From APNM01 sp040361335 (GTDB lineage Bacteria > Pseudomonadota > Gammaproteobacteria > Nevskiales > Salinisphaeraceae), in contig NZ_APNM01000002.1 in the NCBI RefSeq assembly GCF_040361335.1, positions 1 through 64,000 on the forward strand: 64,000 bases of DNA. Direction: 5' to 3'. Shown here one piece after another: positions 1 through 8,175 of this stretch. Every line of letters begins with the position of its first letter. Position 1 is the stretch's first letter. The notes under the pieces were generated by a model. It was not told the origin of the DNA, did not search any database, and worked only from the letters and a program-made list of their open reading frames with translations. Position numbers and translations under genes: made by a program.

Positions 1-49
1 GCTCCATCCTCTCAAGAAATGGAGCCTCCGGGAATCTCGGGGCGGTTCA
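1..49 (-). mobile_element. End of an IS3-family insertion sequence (partial)
   Basis: Read leftward on the minus strand from position 49, the sequence begins TGAACCGCCCCGAGATTCCC. This looks like the terminal inverted repeat of IS3-family elements, which start with TG. A GAGAGGATGG stretch follows, as often seen just ahead of the first transposase frame in this family. Only the first 49 bases are inside the window, so the transposase and the other end are not visible. The identification is by pattern memory, not by a search. Positions 1-25 also form a small hairpin with GCTCCAT and ATGGAGC arms. Confidence 0.5.
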
Positions 50-667
50 ATCTTTAGAATAATTATATTTTATATAATTCCCCGAGGTGTCCATAGTTCG
101 GCTAACAGACCATATATAATTGTAATCTTTTCCGGGAACTTGGAATGAGGAGTTGTTTCCCCCGTATTCTTTTATTAGTCCGTTTTTTGTATGGACTTTG
201 AACCATGTGTTTGCGGCATTGAGATCGCCTCCAAATTGTTTTACTTTGATAAAATCCTCTACTTCTGTGCGATACTCTGTCCCGCTTTCCCCGTAGTTAC
301 CGGATATCGCTACAAGGCGAGATCCATTGAGACATAGTTTATCGTTGGCGTCGAAATCTACTCCATCTATCGTGTTGTCTTGCACATATGTCGCTGGACA
401 GCGTGTAATACGGGATAATCCCGTAAGACTCCATCCAACCCCGAGCATGCCGTCCCCGCCTTGGCTGGAGTATCTCAGTTGGAGCCTGGGCTCCATTCCG
501 GCGGTGCCCGGTGGAACTGTAATTGGGATGCTGTAACTCGCTGCGCCGTCAGGTGTGACGGCAAAATTAGAATTGGTTGTGCCAACTGCAGCCAGCGCTG
601 AATTCAGGCTGAGGGCGATAAGAAGTGAGAGGGAGCTAAGTGTCTGTTGAGGAATACTGGTGCTCAT
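47..667 (-). pseudogene. Truncated SpvB/RHS-type secreted protein, N-terminal fragment
   Basis: The encoded fragment of about 206 residues starts with a Sec-type signal peptide ending near SLNSALA. It continues into the PDGAASYSIPI, PRLQLRYSS and GVGWSLTGLSRI motifs, which mark the N-terminal SpvB domain of RHS/TcdB-like toxins and large secreted proteins. Complete family members are many hundreds of residues long, so this is a remnant. The ATG at 667 is preferred over one at 715 because GGAGG lies six bases upstream and the signal peptide then begins at once. The stop codon at 47-49 coincides with the first three bases of the apparent IS end. Base composition is visibly more AT-rich than the flanking genes, which suggests horizontal origin. 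Confidence 0.7.
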
Positions 668-798
668 CCGTGGCCTCCATACACCTATCCATGTGCGACA
701 CGCAGTTGGATTCACCGTGGAACAGAGGCTGAGCGAATGTCAACTCGCTAGCGGAGAAGTCTGGGGCTTGACCAGTGCGTGTATTACGTCTCATTAAC

Positions 799-3525
799 TC
801 AGATCAGGTTCATCTCGCGGGCCGCGCCGGTCGCCTGAAGGCGGCTGTTGACGCCGAGCTTGGAGTAGATGTTCTTGAGGTGGAACTTGACGGTGTTCTC
901 GGAGACGAACACCCGCCCGGCGATGTCCTTGTTGGATAGCCCGCTGGCGAGCAATCGCAGGATCTCCTCCTCGCGCTCCGACAATGCTTCCAGTGGCTGG
1001 AAATCGGTGCCCACCAGGGTCTCGGCCTTGCGGATATCGGTGCCCGAGGCTTCCAGGAGACGCGCCAGGAAGCCGTGGATACGGTCCGTGGCGGCGTCCC
1101 GCCGGGTGGCGCCGGTCAGGCCCTGGTAGTCCTCGCGCAACAGCTCGACCACGTCCTCGCCCTCGTCCAGGAATATCCGCACGAACCCGCCCGGCGCGGC
1201 CAGTTGCAGTGCCTTGCGCAGACTGCGATGGGCGATGTTGGTGTCGCCCAGCCGTTTGTGCGCGATCGCCTCCAGGATCAGCAGCTTGATCTGCCGCCGC
1301 GTGCGCCCCAGGCCCTGCACGGCGCTCAACTCGGCGGCGAGACGTTTGAGGGCGTCCTGCGGGTGTCCCTCGTGGATCGCCAGACGAATCCCGCCGATGG
1401 CGTCGCCCTCGGCGTCCTCGGCGAATTGGATCCAGTCGTCGGGGAGCGCGGTGTCGCGCGGCGGGATGCGGCTGGCGATGGATTGCGCCCGGTCCAGCTC
1501 GCCGGCGAGCAGCGCGCGCCGGACCCGTTCCCAGCTCACCGCGCGGATCACGCGGGGCCACATGCTGGCGTGGCCGATGGCCTCGGCCTCGTCCAGGATC
1601 TCCAGGGTCTTGACCGGCCGCCCCTGGACATCGTGGATGCGGGCCATCGTGATATAGCCCAGGGCCATGAAATCGTGCATCGCGGCGTTGGCGATGACGT
1701 CCTGGAACTGGGTGAAATAGTTCTCGGCGGCGTCGAGGTCGTCGGCCTCGTACAGGGCCTGGACGTAGCAGGAGACCAGGGAGGCCGAGGCCACCGATTC
1801 GTCCAGCGTCACCCGCGGCTCCGACATTCCGAGTCGGAACATGTCCAGGGCCTCGCCCAGCAGTCCCTGGAGCATCAGGTTCACCCCGGCCACGCTGATC
1901 GAATAGCCCCAGCTGAATCCGGCCTTGGCGCGGTCGCCGTGGGCGCGGGCCAGGGTCAGGTATTCGCGGGCCCGCTCGAAGTCGTTGGCGACGATGGCCA
2001 GATAGCCCTTGAGGTTGGCCGCGGCGCCGAGCTCGAAGGCCCGGAAGCCCTGGATGTCCAGGTCATGGACATCCACCGGATCGACGATCTCGAAGGCCGC
2101 CAGGATATCGTCCTCGATCACGGCCACCATGGACCGGACCACATCGGGGTTGGCGCCGCTATCCGGCTGCTCGGCGAGGCGCTCCAGGATGTGCAGCACC
2201 GGTCCGATCTTCTGCCGGCGGCGCAGGAAGGCCAGGGCGTAGGCGACCTTGATCGCCAGATGCGGCCGTTTGTCGATCTCGCCCAGCGGCAGCCGGTCGT
2301 ACCAGCGCTCGACCGTCGCCAGGTCGCCGTCCATGACCAGTTGGGTGGCCCAGGTATCCAGGGTGTCGGCGGCGAACTCGTAGTCGCGGATGGCGATGGC
2401 ATGGTGCATCGCCTCCTCGTACAGGTCCTGGTCGCGGAACCAGCGCGCCGCCCGATGGTGGATGTCCGGGATGGCGTCGGGATTCTGGACCTTGAGCTGG
2501 TCGGCGAGGAAGGACGAGAACAGCGTGTGGTACTTGAACCAGCGCAATCGCGAGTCGACGCTGCGCAGGAACAGGCCGGCGCTTTCCAGGTTCTCCAGGA
2601 TCTCCTGGGAATCCTCGCGCTCGAGCACGGCGTCGCACAGCGCGCCGTTGAGCCGGACCAGCAGCGAGGTGCGCAGCAGGAAGTCCTGCATCGGGGGCGA
2701 CTGCAGGGCGAGCACGTTGTCCGCCAGGTATTCCGCGAGCTGCCGCGGCTGGAATGAATTGATATTGGCCAGGGACTCGCGCACGGAGGGGCGGACCAGC
2801 GACAGCCGGTAGAGCTGGAGCGCGGCCGGCCAGCCCTCGGTCTTGCCGTAGATCGCGTCGATCTCGCCCTGACTGATGTCCAGCTCGTCGGCTTCGGCGA
2901 AGAAGGCCTTGACCTCCTCCGGGCTGAAGCGCAGGTCCTCGGCGCGCAGGATCAGCGCCTGGTTGTTCACCACCAGGCGCGCCAGCCCCAGGTTGGGTAC
3001 GGTGCGCGAGCCGATGAACACCATGACCTGGTCGGGCAGGCGCGCGAGCAGGTTGCGGAAGAAGGCGTGCGTGGTCTTGTTGGTCAGCGCCTGGAATTCG
3101 TCCAGGAACAGACCCACGGGCCGGCCCAGCGCCACCAGCCGGTTGATGAACCAGTCGGTGCCGCGGCTGGGCGGCATGCCACGTTCCTGACGTGCCCGGC
3201 TGCGGCTTTCGGCGCCGCTCTCGATCTCGGTCAGCAGCGCCTGCAGGTGGGTGAACAGGCGACTGATGTCGTTGTCGGCCTCGTCGAAGGTGAGCCAGCC
3301 GGTGAGGGCGTCCCGGTCCTCCAGCTTGGACTTGGCCTGCTGCAGCAGCGTCGATTTGCCGTGACCGGCGGGTGCCTGCAGCAATACCACGCGGATGGCT
3401 TCCTCGCCGAAGATCCGGTCGAGGATGGCCTGGCGGCAGATCGCGCCACGGTAGACGGGCGGGGCGAACAGCTTGTGCGCCGCCACCTGCTCCGCGGTAT
3501 TGGCCCGCTTGTCAGCCAGGCTCAT
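799..3525 (-). CDS. MalT/AlkS-like LuxR-family ATP-dependent transcriptional activator
   Basis: This 908-residue protein has the layout of the MalT family of large activators. A P-loop ATPase domain carries Walker A APAGHGKST at residues 51-59 and a Walker-B-like GLFLDEF near residue 140. A long helical, TPR-like middle region follows. A C-terminal LuxR helix-turn-helix starts near LSEREEEIL at about residue 845 and includes SNKDIA and SENTVKFHLKNIYSKLGV. The family binds an inducer and ATP, then activates sigma-70 promoters. AlkS, the alkane-responsive activator of Pseudomonas alk genes, belongs to this group. The location next to a P450, in a genome region with alkB genes, makes an alkane-sensing role plausible, but the ligand cannot be read from sequence. 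It is co-directional with the P450 upstream, 132 bp away. Confidence 0.85.
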   Translation of the reverse strand: MSLADKRANTAEQVAAHKLFAPPVYRGAICRQAILDRIFGEEAIRVVLLQAPAGHGKSTLLQQAKSKLEDRDALTGWLTFDEADNDISRLFTHLQALLTEIESGAESRSRARQERGMPPSRGTDWFINRLVALGRPVGLFLDEFQALTNKTTHAFFRNLLARLPDQVMVFIGSRTVPNLGLARLVVNNQALILRAEDLRFSPEEVKAFFAEADELDISQGEIDAIYGKTEGWPAALQLYRLSLVRPSVRESLANINSFQPRQLAEYLADNVLALQSPPMQDFLLRTSLLVRLNGALCDAVLEREDSQEILENLESAGLFLRSVDSRLRWFKYHTLFSSFLADQLKVQNPDAIPDIHHRAARWFRDQDLYEEAMHHAIAIRDYEFAADTLDTWATQLVMDGDLATVERWYDRLPLGEIDKRPHLAIKVAYALAFLRRRQKIGPVLHILERLAEQPDSGANPDVVRSMVAVIEDDILAAFEIVDPVDVHDLDIQGFRAFELGAAANLKGYLAIVANDFERAREYLTLARAHGDRAKAGFSWGYSISVAGVNLMLQGLLGEALDMFRLGMSEPRVTLDESVASASLVSCYVQALYEADDLDAAENYFTQFQDVIANAAMHDFMALGYITMARIHDVQGRPVKTLEILDEAEAIGHASMWPRVIRAVSWERVRRALLAGELDRAQSIASRIPPRDTALPDDWIQFAEDAEGDAIGGIRLAIHEGHPQDALKRLAAELSAVQGLGRTRRQIKLLILEAIAHKRLGDTNIAHRSLRKALQLAAPGGFVRIFLDEGEDVVELLREDYQGLTGATRRDAATDRIHGFLARLLEASGTDIRKAETLVGTDFQPLEALSEREEEILRLLASGLSNKDIAGRVFVSENTVKFHLKNIYSKLGVNSRLQATGAAREMNLI

Positions 3526-3657
3526 GGATTCGCCGCCCTCCTCCGGTGTGTCGCGCCGTCCGGCCGGAATCGCGCCGGCGGCGTTTTTTTGGATGTGCTC
3601 GTGCGCTATCCCGGCACTTTAATAGGGCCGGGCCGGCATTTCCATCCGTTGCGGCCG

Positions 3658-5004
3658 TCAGCCGGGCGCGCCGACCGGCGCCAGGGTCAGCGGCAGACCG
3701 TCCCGGGGCTTGGAAATGGGCACGATCTGGTAGGGCATGCGGTAGCCGGGGGGCACCGACAGGCGGTATTCGCGCAGCAGCCGATGCAGGACCGCCTTGA
3801 CCTGGATCTCGGCGAAATGCAGTCCGATGCAGGTATGGGCGCCGGCCCCGAAGGGGATGAACTGGAACGGGTGCCGCCGATGCTCGTTGCGCGCGAACCG
3901 GTCGGGGTCGAAGCGTTCGGGGTCGTCCCAGTATTCCGGCATGTGGTGGGTGAAGTGGTTGAAGATGTTGACCGCGGTGTCGGCGGGCAGGGTATGGCCC
4001 TTGAACTCGCACTCGCGCACGGTGCGCCGGCGCATGGACGGCAGCGGCGGGTACAGGCGCAGCGCCTCGCGGAAGGCGCGGCCGGCGTCGGGCAGCGCAT
4101 CCAGGTCGGCATGCTCCAGGTCCGGCCCCGCGGCCATCGCCTCCTCTCGCAGCCGCGCCTGCCAGTCCGGGTTCGCGGCGAGCAGGTAGGCCAGCGTCGT
4201 CAGCGCGCTGGTCGTGGTGTCGTGGGCGGCCATCATCAGGAAGATCATGTGGTCCACGATCTCGCCGTCGCTGTAGCGCTCGCCCTCCTCGGACTCCGCG
4301 GTGCATAGGCGCGAGAACAGATCGTTGCCGGGGGCCGCGCGCTTGCCGGGGATGCGCGCGGCGAAGAACCGCTCCAGGAAGGCCCGGCCGCGCAGGCCGC
4401 GACCGTAGAGCGTGCCCGGCACCGGCAGTTGCAGCACCGACATCGAGGCCTCGACCACGTTCACGAAAGCGCGGTTCACCCGCGCCGCGTCGCGGCCCAG
4501 CGGCAGGTCCAGGAACACGCTGGCGGCCAGATCCAGGGTCAGAGACTTGATCGCCGGGTAGAACTTCAGCCGCTGCGGCCAGCGCGCCAGCCGCTCGGCG
4601 ATCAGCGGCTGCATCAGCGCCAGATCCGCCGCGAGCGCCTCCTTGCGGAAGGCGGTCTGCATGATGCGGCGGTGCGAGCGGTGGTCGGCGCCGTCGCGCA
4701 GCATCAGGCCGCGCGGGAAGAGGTCCCCCAGGATCGGGGTCCAGCCGCGGTAGGCCGAGAAATTGCCCTCGCGGTCGGCGAGCACGAACTGGTTGGCGTC
4801 CGGCCCCAGCAGATTGGCGGCGTTCTCGAACATGACGTTGCCGCGCGAAATCTCGCCGTAGCGCGCGTAGAGCCGCTCCGGCATCGCCACCGGTCGCATC
4901 AGGAATTGCAGCGTCTGGCCCAGGACGGGCCAGCCGTCCTCGCCCGGGATATGGGAGAGGTCGACGCGCGAGCGCGCCACGGGCGGATAAAGCGTCTGTG
5001 CCAC
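3658..5004 (-). CDS. Cytochrome P450, class-E-like (not CYP153)
   Basis: A soluble-looking P450 of 448 residues. The I-helix oxygen-binding motif AHDTTTS is present, as are the K-helix EALR (ExxR) and the heme loop FGAGAHTCIG with the thiolate Cys at residue 392. The N-terminal IPGEDGWPVLGQTLQF, the HRSHRRIMQTAF C-helix and the PPLPSMRRRT region resemble CYP26/CYP120/CYP51-like enzymes rather than the CYP153 alkane hydroxylases. The substrate could be a fatty acid, terpenoid or sterol-like lipid. The GTG at 5004 is chosen because the frame reads further upstream without family homology, and the start gives the normal length and places a GGGGG-containing Shine-Dalgarno region close by. A TetR-type operator lies 39-56 bp upstream of the start, and the AlkS-like regulator follows downstream. 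The redox partner is not encoded alongside. Confidence 0.88.
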   Translation of the reverse strand: MAQTLYPPVARSRVDLSHIPGEDGWPVLGQTLQFLMRPVAMPERLYARYGEISRGNVMFENAANLLGPDANQFVLADREGNFSAYRGWTPILGDLFPRGLMLRDGADHRSHRRIMQTAFRKEALAADLALMQPLIAERLARWPQRLKFYPAIKSLTLDLAASVFLDLPLGRDAARVNRAFVNVVEASMSVLQLPVPGTLYGRGLRGRAFLERFFAARIPGKRAAPGNDLFSRLCTAESEEGERYSDGEIVDHMIFLMMAAHDTTTSALTTLAYLLAANPDWQARLREEAMAAGPDLEHADLDALPDAGRAFREALRLYPPLPSMRRRTVRECEFKGHTLPADTAVNIFNHFTHHMPEYWDDPERFDPDRFARNEHRRHPFQFIPFGAGAHTCIGLHFAEIQVKAVLHRLLREYRLSVPPGYRMPYQIVPISKPRDGLPLTLAPVGAPG

Positions 5005-5042
5005 GATTGCTGCCCCCGGCCGATGCCGGCCGTCGCCGAAAA

Positions 5043-5060
5043 TTACCGTTCGGTCAGTAA
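5043..5060. promoter_or_regulatory. TetR-type operator upstream of the P450
   Basis: The 18-base sequence TTACCGTTCGGTCAGTAA has the imperfect dyad typical of TetR-family operators, with outer TTAC/GTAA and an inner CCGTTCGG core. Fifteen of 18 positions match the element at 38427-38444 in the tetR-alkB1 intergenic region. It lies between the divergent P450 and DUF2489 genes, so it could act on either. Binding by the TetR protein at 37705-38373 is an inference. Confidence 0.6.
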
Positions 5061-5124
5061 AACACCGGAGACGCCATCGGGCAAGGGGGCGTCCGCTCGG
5101 CGCCGTGACGCGTACACTGGGACC

Positions 5125-5598
5125 ATGGCGATATGGATCGGAATGGCGGCCGGCGCGCTGTGCCTGGCCCTGGCGGCCTATGCCCTGTGGCTGTGGCGCG
5201 AGGTCTGGCGCCGCCGGGCGGATCTGCGCGCGCGGCGGGGCGAGGCGGGCGCGCACCGACGCGAGAGTATCCGCATCCTCGCCCGTGCCGTGATCGACGA
5301 CGAGTTGAACCTCACCGAGGGTGCGATCCGCCTCAAGGTCCTGCTGGATCACGAGGTCCCGGCCGAGACCGGCGCGCAGCGTTTCCCGGCGATCTACGGA
5401 TTGCACGACGCCACCGCCCACATGCCCCGGCGTTTGGCGCGGCGCCGCCGCCCCCGGACCGAGATCGCACGCCTGGATGCCGAGCGGGAAGAGCTGGAGA
5501 CGGACTACCGGCAGGCGGTGTTGGCCGAGGCGCGGCGGCTGCTGGCGGTGGCGGACAGTGACGCCGGCGACGACTGGCTGCGGCGCGGCCTCCATTGA
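5125..5598 (+). CDS. DUF2489 family membrane-anchored protein
   Basis: A 157-residue protein with one N-terminal transmembrane helix (about residues 5-22, rich in Ala and Leu). A basic stretch follows, then the RESIRILARAVIDDELNLTEGAIRLKVLLD block that I associate with DUF2489. The rest is charged and helical, with an ELETDYRQAVLAEARRLL coiled-coil-like segment. The family has no established function. It is divergent from the P450 and convergent with ggt, and a nested inverted-repeat element starts directly after its stop codon. The ATG at 5125 is chosen because it places the hydrophobic anchor at the very N terminus. Confidence 0.75.
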   Translation: MAIWIGMAAGALCLALAAYALWLWREVWRRRADLRARRGEAGAHRRESIRILARAVIDDELNLTEGAIRLKVLLDHEVPAETGAQRFPAIYGLHDATAHMPRRLARRRRPRTEIARLDAEREELETDYRQAVLAEARRLLAVADSDAGDDWLRRGLH

Positions 5599-5600
5599 GA

Positions 5601-5919
5601 GGTGTCTACAAAACGTAGCGAGCATGGGCAGACCGTAGGCCGGGATTAAGCGCAGCATTCCCGGCATTCCCCTGCCGAAGATCACAACGGCGGAAAGTAC
5701 CTCGGCAAACGGCCAGCCGGAAAATTAACCACAGAGGGACACAGAGGAAACTGACTGTCCTCCCGGAAGCCGCAAAGAAGCCTGCCCCGGACACGACCGG
5801 GGCGCCCATCAAAAACCTCTGTGCGCCTCCGTGCGCCTCTGTGGTTTCATGTCCCGCCAACCAAAGCCTGTGGAGCCGGATAAGCGAAGCATCCCCGGCC
5901 TACGGTCCGGGTAGACACC
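5601..5919. repeat. Nested inverted-repeat (MITE-like) element filling the DUF2489-ggt gap
   Basis: The 349-bp gap between two convergent genes has no gene and is almost wholly occupied by three nested inverted repeats. The outermost is GGTGTCTAC (5601-5609) with GTAGACACC (5911-5919). The middle one is GACCGTAGGCCGGG (5631-5644) with its complement within 5893-5907. The innermost is the AACCACAGAG arm (5727-5747) with a CTCTGTGGTT arm (5816-5847). The middle units also carry their own REP-like hairpins, with GCCGGGA (5639-5645) pairing with TCCCGGC (5659-5665) and a related unit at 5875-5907. The layout resembles a MITE or a composite BIME, and a hairpin of this size could stop transcription from both sides. 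Confidence 0.75.
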
Positions 5920-5947
5920 CTCTGAGGCAATGCCGGAGGGGGCGGAA

Positions 5948-7678
5948 TCAGGGTGCGGCGTCTTCCGTCTGTGGTGCCGGCGCGCCTTCGCTGATCCGGG
6001 CGCTGCCCACGCCGCGCGGATCGGCGGCGGCGTCGAGCCGGTCCTCGGCGCGGTCCCAGATCACCACCTGCATGTTGCCGTATTCCCGGTCCGCCAGGGT
6101 CAGAGCATGGCCCTTGGCGCGCAAGGCCTCCTTCTCGGACTCGCGCAGGGCGCCGGGCTCGTACTGGATCTCGTCCGGCAGATACTGGTGGTGGTAGCGC
6201 GGCAGGCCGACGATCTCGGCCGCGCCGGCGCCGTCGGCCACTTCCAGCATGCCCAGCAGGACCATGGAGATGATGCGGCTGCCGCCGGGCGTGCCGAGCA
6301 CGGCGATCCGGTCCTCGCCGACCATGAAGGTGGGCGACATGCTCGACAGCGGTCGCTTGCCGGGCGCCACCGCGTTGGCGTCGGTGCCGACCAGGCCGTA
6401 GGCGTTGGGCGTGCCCGGCTTGGCCGCGAAATCGTCCATCTCGTTGTTCAGGACCACGCCGGTGCCCTCGGCCACCAGCGCGCTGCCGAACGGGAAATTG
6501 ATCGACAGGGTCGCGGCCACACGGTTGCCCTCGGCGTCGATCACCGAGAAGTGGGTGGTGTCCCGGCCGGCCTCGGCGTCGTGCCGGATGGGCGCCAACT
6601 CGTCGCTGGCGGTGGCCCGGTCGCGGCGGATACCCACGCGCAGCCCGGCCGCGTAGTCGGGCGAGGTCAGGCGCGCCAGCGGCATGTCCACGAAATCGGG
6701 GTCGCCCAGGTAGGCGGCCCGGTCGCGGTAGGCCCGGCGCATGGCCTCGACCACGAGATGCTTGCGCTCGGCGCCGGCCAACTCGGCCAGCGGGTAGCCC
6801 GAGAGAATGTTCAGGGCCTCGGCGAGCACTACGCCGCCGGAAGAAGGCGGCGAGGCGGAGACCACGTCGTAGCCGCGGTACTCGAAACGTATGGGTTCGC
6901 GCTCGATCACCCGGTATTCGGCGAGATCCTCGGGGCGCCAGATGCCGCCGGCCTGGCGAACCGCGTCCACCAGATCGCGCGCCGTGTCGCCGCGATAGAA
7001 GCCGGCACGGCCTTCTTTCGCCAGGCGCTCTAGCGTGCCCGCGAGGTCGGGCTGCTTGAGGGTGGCGCCCAGGGACAGGGCCTGGCCGTCGGCGTCCAGG
7101 AAGATATCGGCGCTGGCCGGGAAGCGTCGCAGGGCCTCGGCGCGCCACAGCAGCATGGCGTGCATGCGGGCGTCCACCTCGAACCCCTCGCGCGCCAGCC
7201 GGATCGCGGGCGCCAGCGAGCGGGCCAGTTCCAGGTTGCCGTACTTCGCCGCGATGTGCGCCAGCGCCGCCGGCTGGCCGGGAATGCCCGCCGCCAGGGC
7301 GCCGGTCCGGGAACGTTCCTGGACGTAGGTGCCGTCTTCGTCCAGATACATGTCCTCGCCGGCGGCGCCGGGCGCGGTCTCGCGGCCGTCGATCATCACG
7401 TCGCGGCCGTCGACGGCACGGTGCAGCAGCCAGAAGCCGCCGCCGCCGAGACCGGAACTCTGCGGCTCGACCACCGCCAGCGCCGCGGATACGGCCACCG
7501 CCGCGTCGAAGGCGTTGCCGCCCGCGGCCAGTATCTCCATGCCGGCGGCGGTGGCGGCCGGGTGGGCGCTGGCGATGGCGGCCCCCGGCGGCCGGTCGGA
7601 CGCGGCGGCCGTCGTCGCCGCCAGGAACAGGACGGCGGCGAGCAGGGGGCGCAGCGCGATCGCTCGGACGTGCATCAT
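5948..7678 (-). CDS. ggt: Gamma-glutamyltransferase (periplasmic)
   Basis: The 576-residue precursor begins with a Sec signal peptide ending near residue 26 (ATTAAA). It is an Ntn-hydrolase that moves the gamma-glutamyl group of glutathione to water or amino acids. Autocleavage is expected just before Thr374 in GRDTTHFSVID, giving large and small subunits. The family motifs GGNAFDAAVA, GLGGGGF, SPPSSGGV and KRPLSSMSPTF are all present. Its ATG at 7678 overlaps the coaD stop as ATGA, so it is probably translated with coaD and rsmD. Length and motifs are normal for the family. The stop lies about 30 bp from a nested repeat element. Confidence 0.95.
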   Translation of the reverse strand: MMHVRAIALRPLLAAVLFLAATTAAASDRPPGAAIASAHPAATAAGMEILAAGGNAFDAAVAVSAALAVVEPQSSGLGGGGFWLLHRAVDGRDVMIDGRETAPGAAGEDMYLDEDGTYVQERSRTGALAAGIPGQPAALAHIAAKYGNLELARSLAPAIRLAREGFEVDARMHAMLLWRAEALRRFPASADIFLDADGQALSLGATLKQPDLAGTLERLAKEGRAGFYRGDTARDLVDAVRQAGGIWRPEDLAEYRVIEREPIRFEYRGYDVVSASPPSSGGVVLAEALNILSGYPLAELAGAERKHLVVEAMRRAYRDRAAYLGDPDFVDMPLARLTSPDYAAGLRVGIRRDRATASDELAPIRHDAEAGRDTTHFSVIDAEGNRVAATLSINFPFGSALVAEGTGVVLNNEMDDFAAKPGTPNAYGLVGTDANAVAPGKRPLSSMSPTFMVGEDRIAVLGTPGGSRIISMVLLGMLEVADGAGAAEIVGLPRYHHQYLPDEIQYEPGALRESEKEALRAKGHALTLADREYGNMQVVIWDRAEDRLDAAADPRGVGSARISEGAPAPQTEDAAP

Positions 7679-8175
7679 TCGCGGTGGTTGGTCTTCTCGG
7701 CGAGTTTCTCGGCCACGATGGACGGCACCAGGCCGCTGATGTTGCCGCCCAGGAAGGCGATCTCGCGTACCAGGGTGGACGAGATGTGGGCGTACTGCGG
7801 CGAGGGCGCCAGCAGCACGGTCTCGATCTCGGGCGCCAGGTGCCGGTTCATCACCGCCATCTGGCGCTCGTACTCGTAGTCGCCGACGCCGCGCACGCCG
7901 CGCACCAGCACGCTCACGCCGTTGGCGCGGGCGAAGTCGACCACCAGGCCGCTGGTGCCCATCACGGTGACGTTGGGCAGGTCCGACAGGGCCTGCTCCG
8001 CCAGCCACTTGCGCTCCTCGGGCTCGAAAATGGATTTCTTCGAGGTGTTGTTGGCCACCGCCACCACCACCTCCGCGAACATGCCGGCGGCGCGCCGGAT
8101 CACGTCGGCGTGGCCGTTGGTGATCGGGTCGAAGGTGCCGGTGTAGGCGGCACGGATGTTCTTGGCTTGGCTCAT
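7675..8175 (-). CDS. coaD: Pantetheine-phosphate adenylyltransferase
   Basis: CoaD adenylates 4'-phosphopantetheine in the penultimate step of coenzyme A synthesis in the cytosol. The 166 residues contain the nucleotidyltransferase signature TGTFDPITNGH near the N terminus, the VRGVRGVGDYEYE segment and the C-terminal ISSTLVREI (ISSxxxR) motif. It overlaps rsmD upstream by 4 bp (8172-8175) and ggt downstream by 4 bp (7675-7678). The rsmD-coaD pair is a common gammaproteobacterial arrangement; ggt as the third member is less usual. Confidence 0.97.
   Translation of the reverse strand: MSQAKNIRAAYTGTFDPITNGHADVIRRAAGMFAEVVVAVANNTSKKSIFEPEERKWLAEQALSDLPNVTVMGTSGLVVDFARANGVSVLVRGVRGVGDYEYERQMAVMNRHLAPEIETVLLAPSPQYAHISSTLVREIAFLGGNISGLVPSIVAEKLAEKTNHRE

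Noticed and set aside
1075..2757. Long open frame on the plus strand opposite the LuxR regulator
   Set aside because: It is antisense to a clear 908-residue protein, rich in His, Gly, Arg and Gln, and has no motif; such shadow frames are expected in GC-rich DNA.
3526..3657. Possible terminator TTTTTTT near GCCGGCGGCG between P450 and the LuxR gene
   Set aside because: The T-run is on the plus strand while both genes are on the minus strand, so it would not end either transcript.
3658..5004. P450 as a CYP153 alkane hydroxylase
   Set aside because: Family N-terminal and heme-loop sequences of CYP153 (for example GFGIHRCVGNR) are absent; the protein reads FGAGAHTCIGLHFAE and has a class-E-like start.
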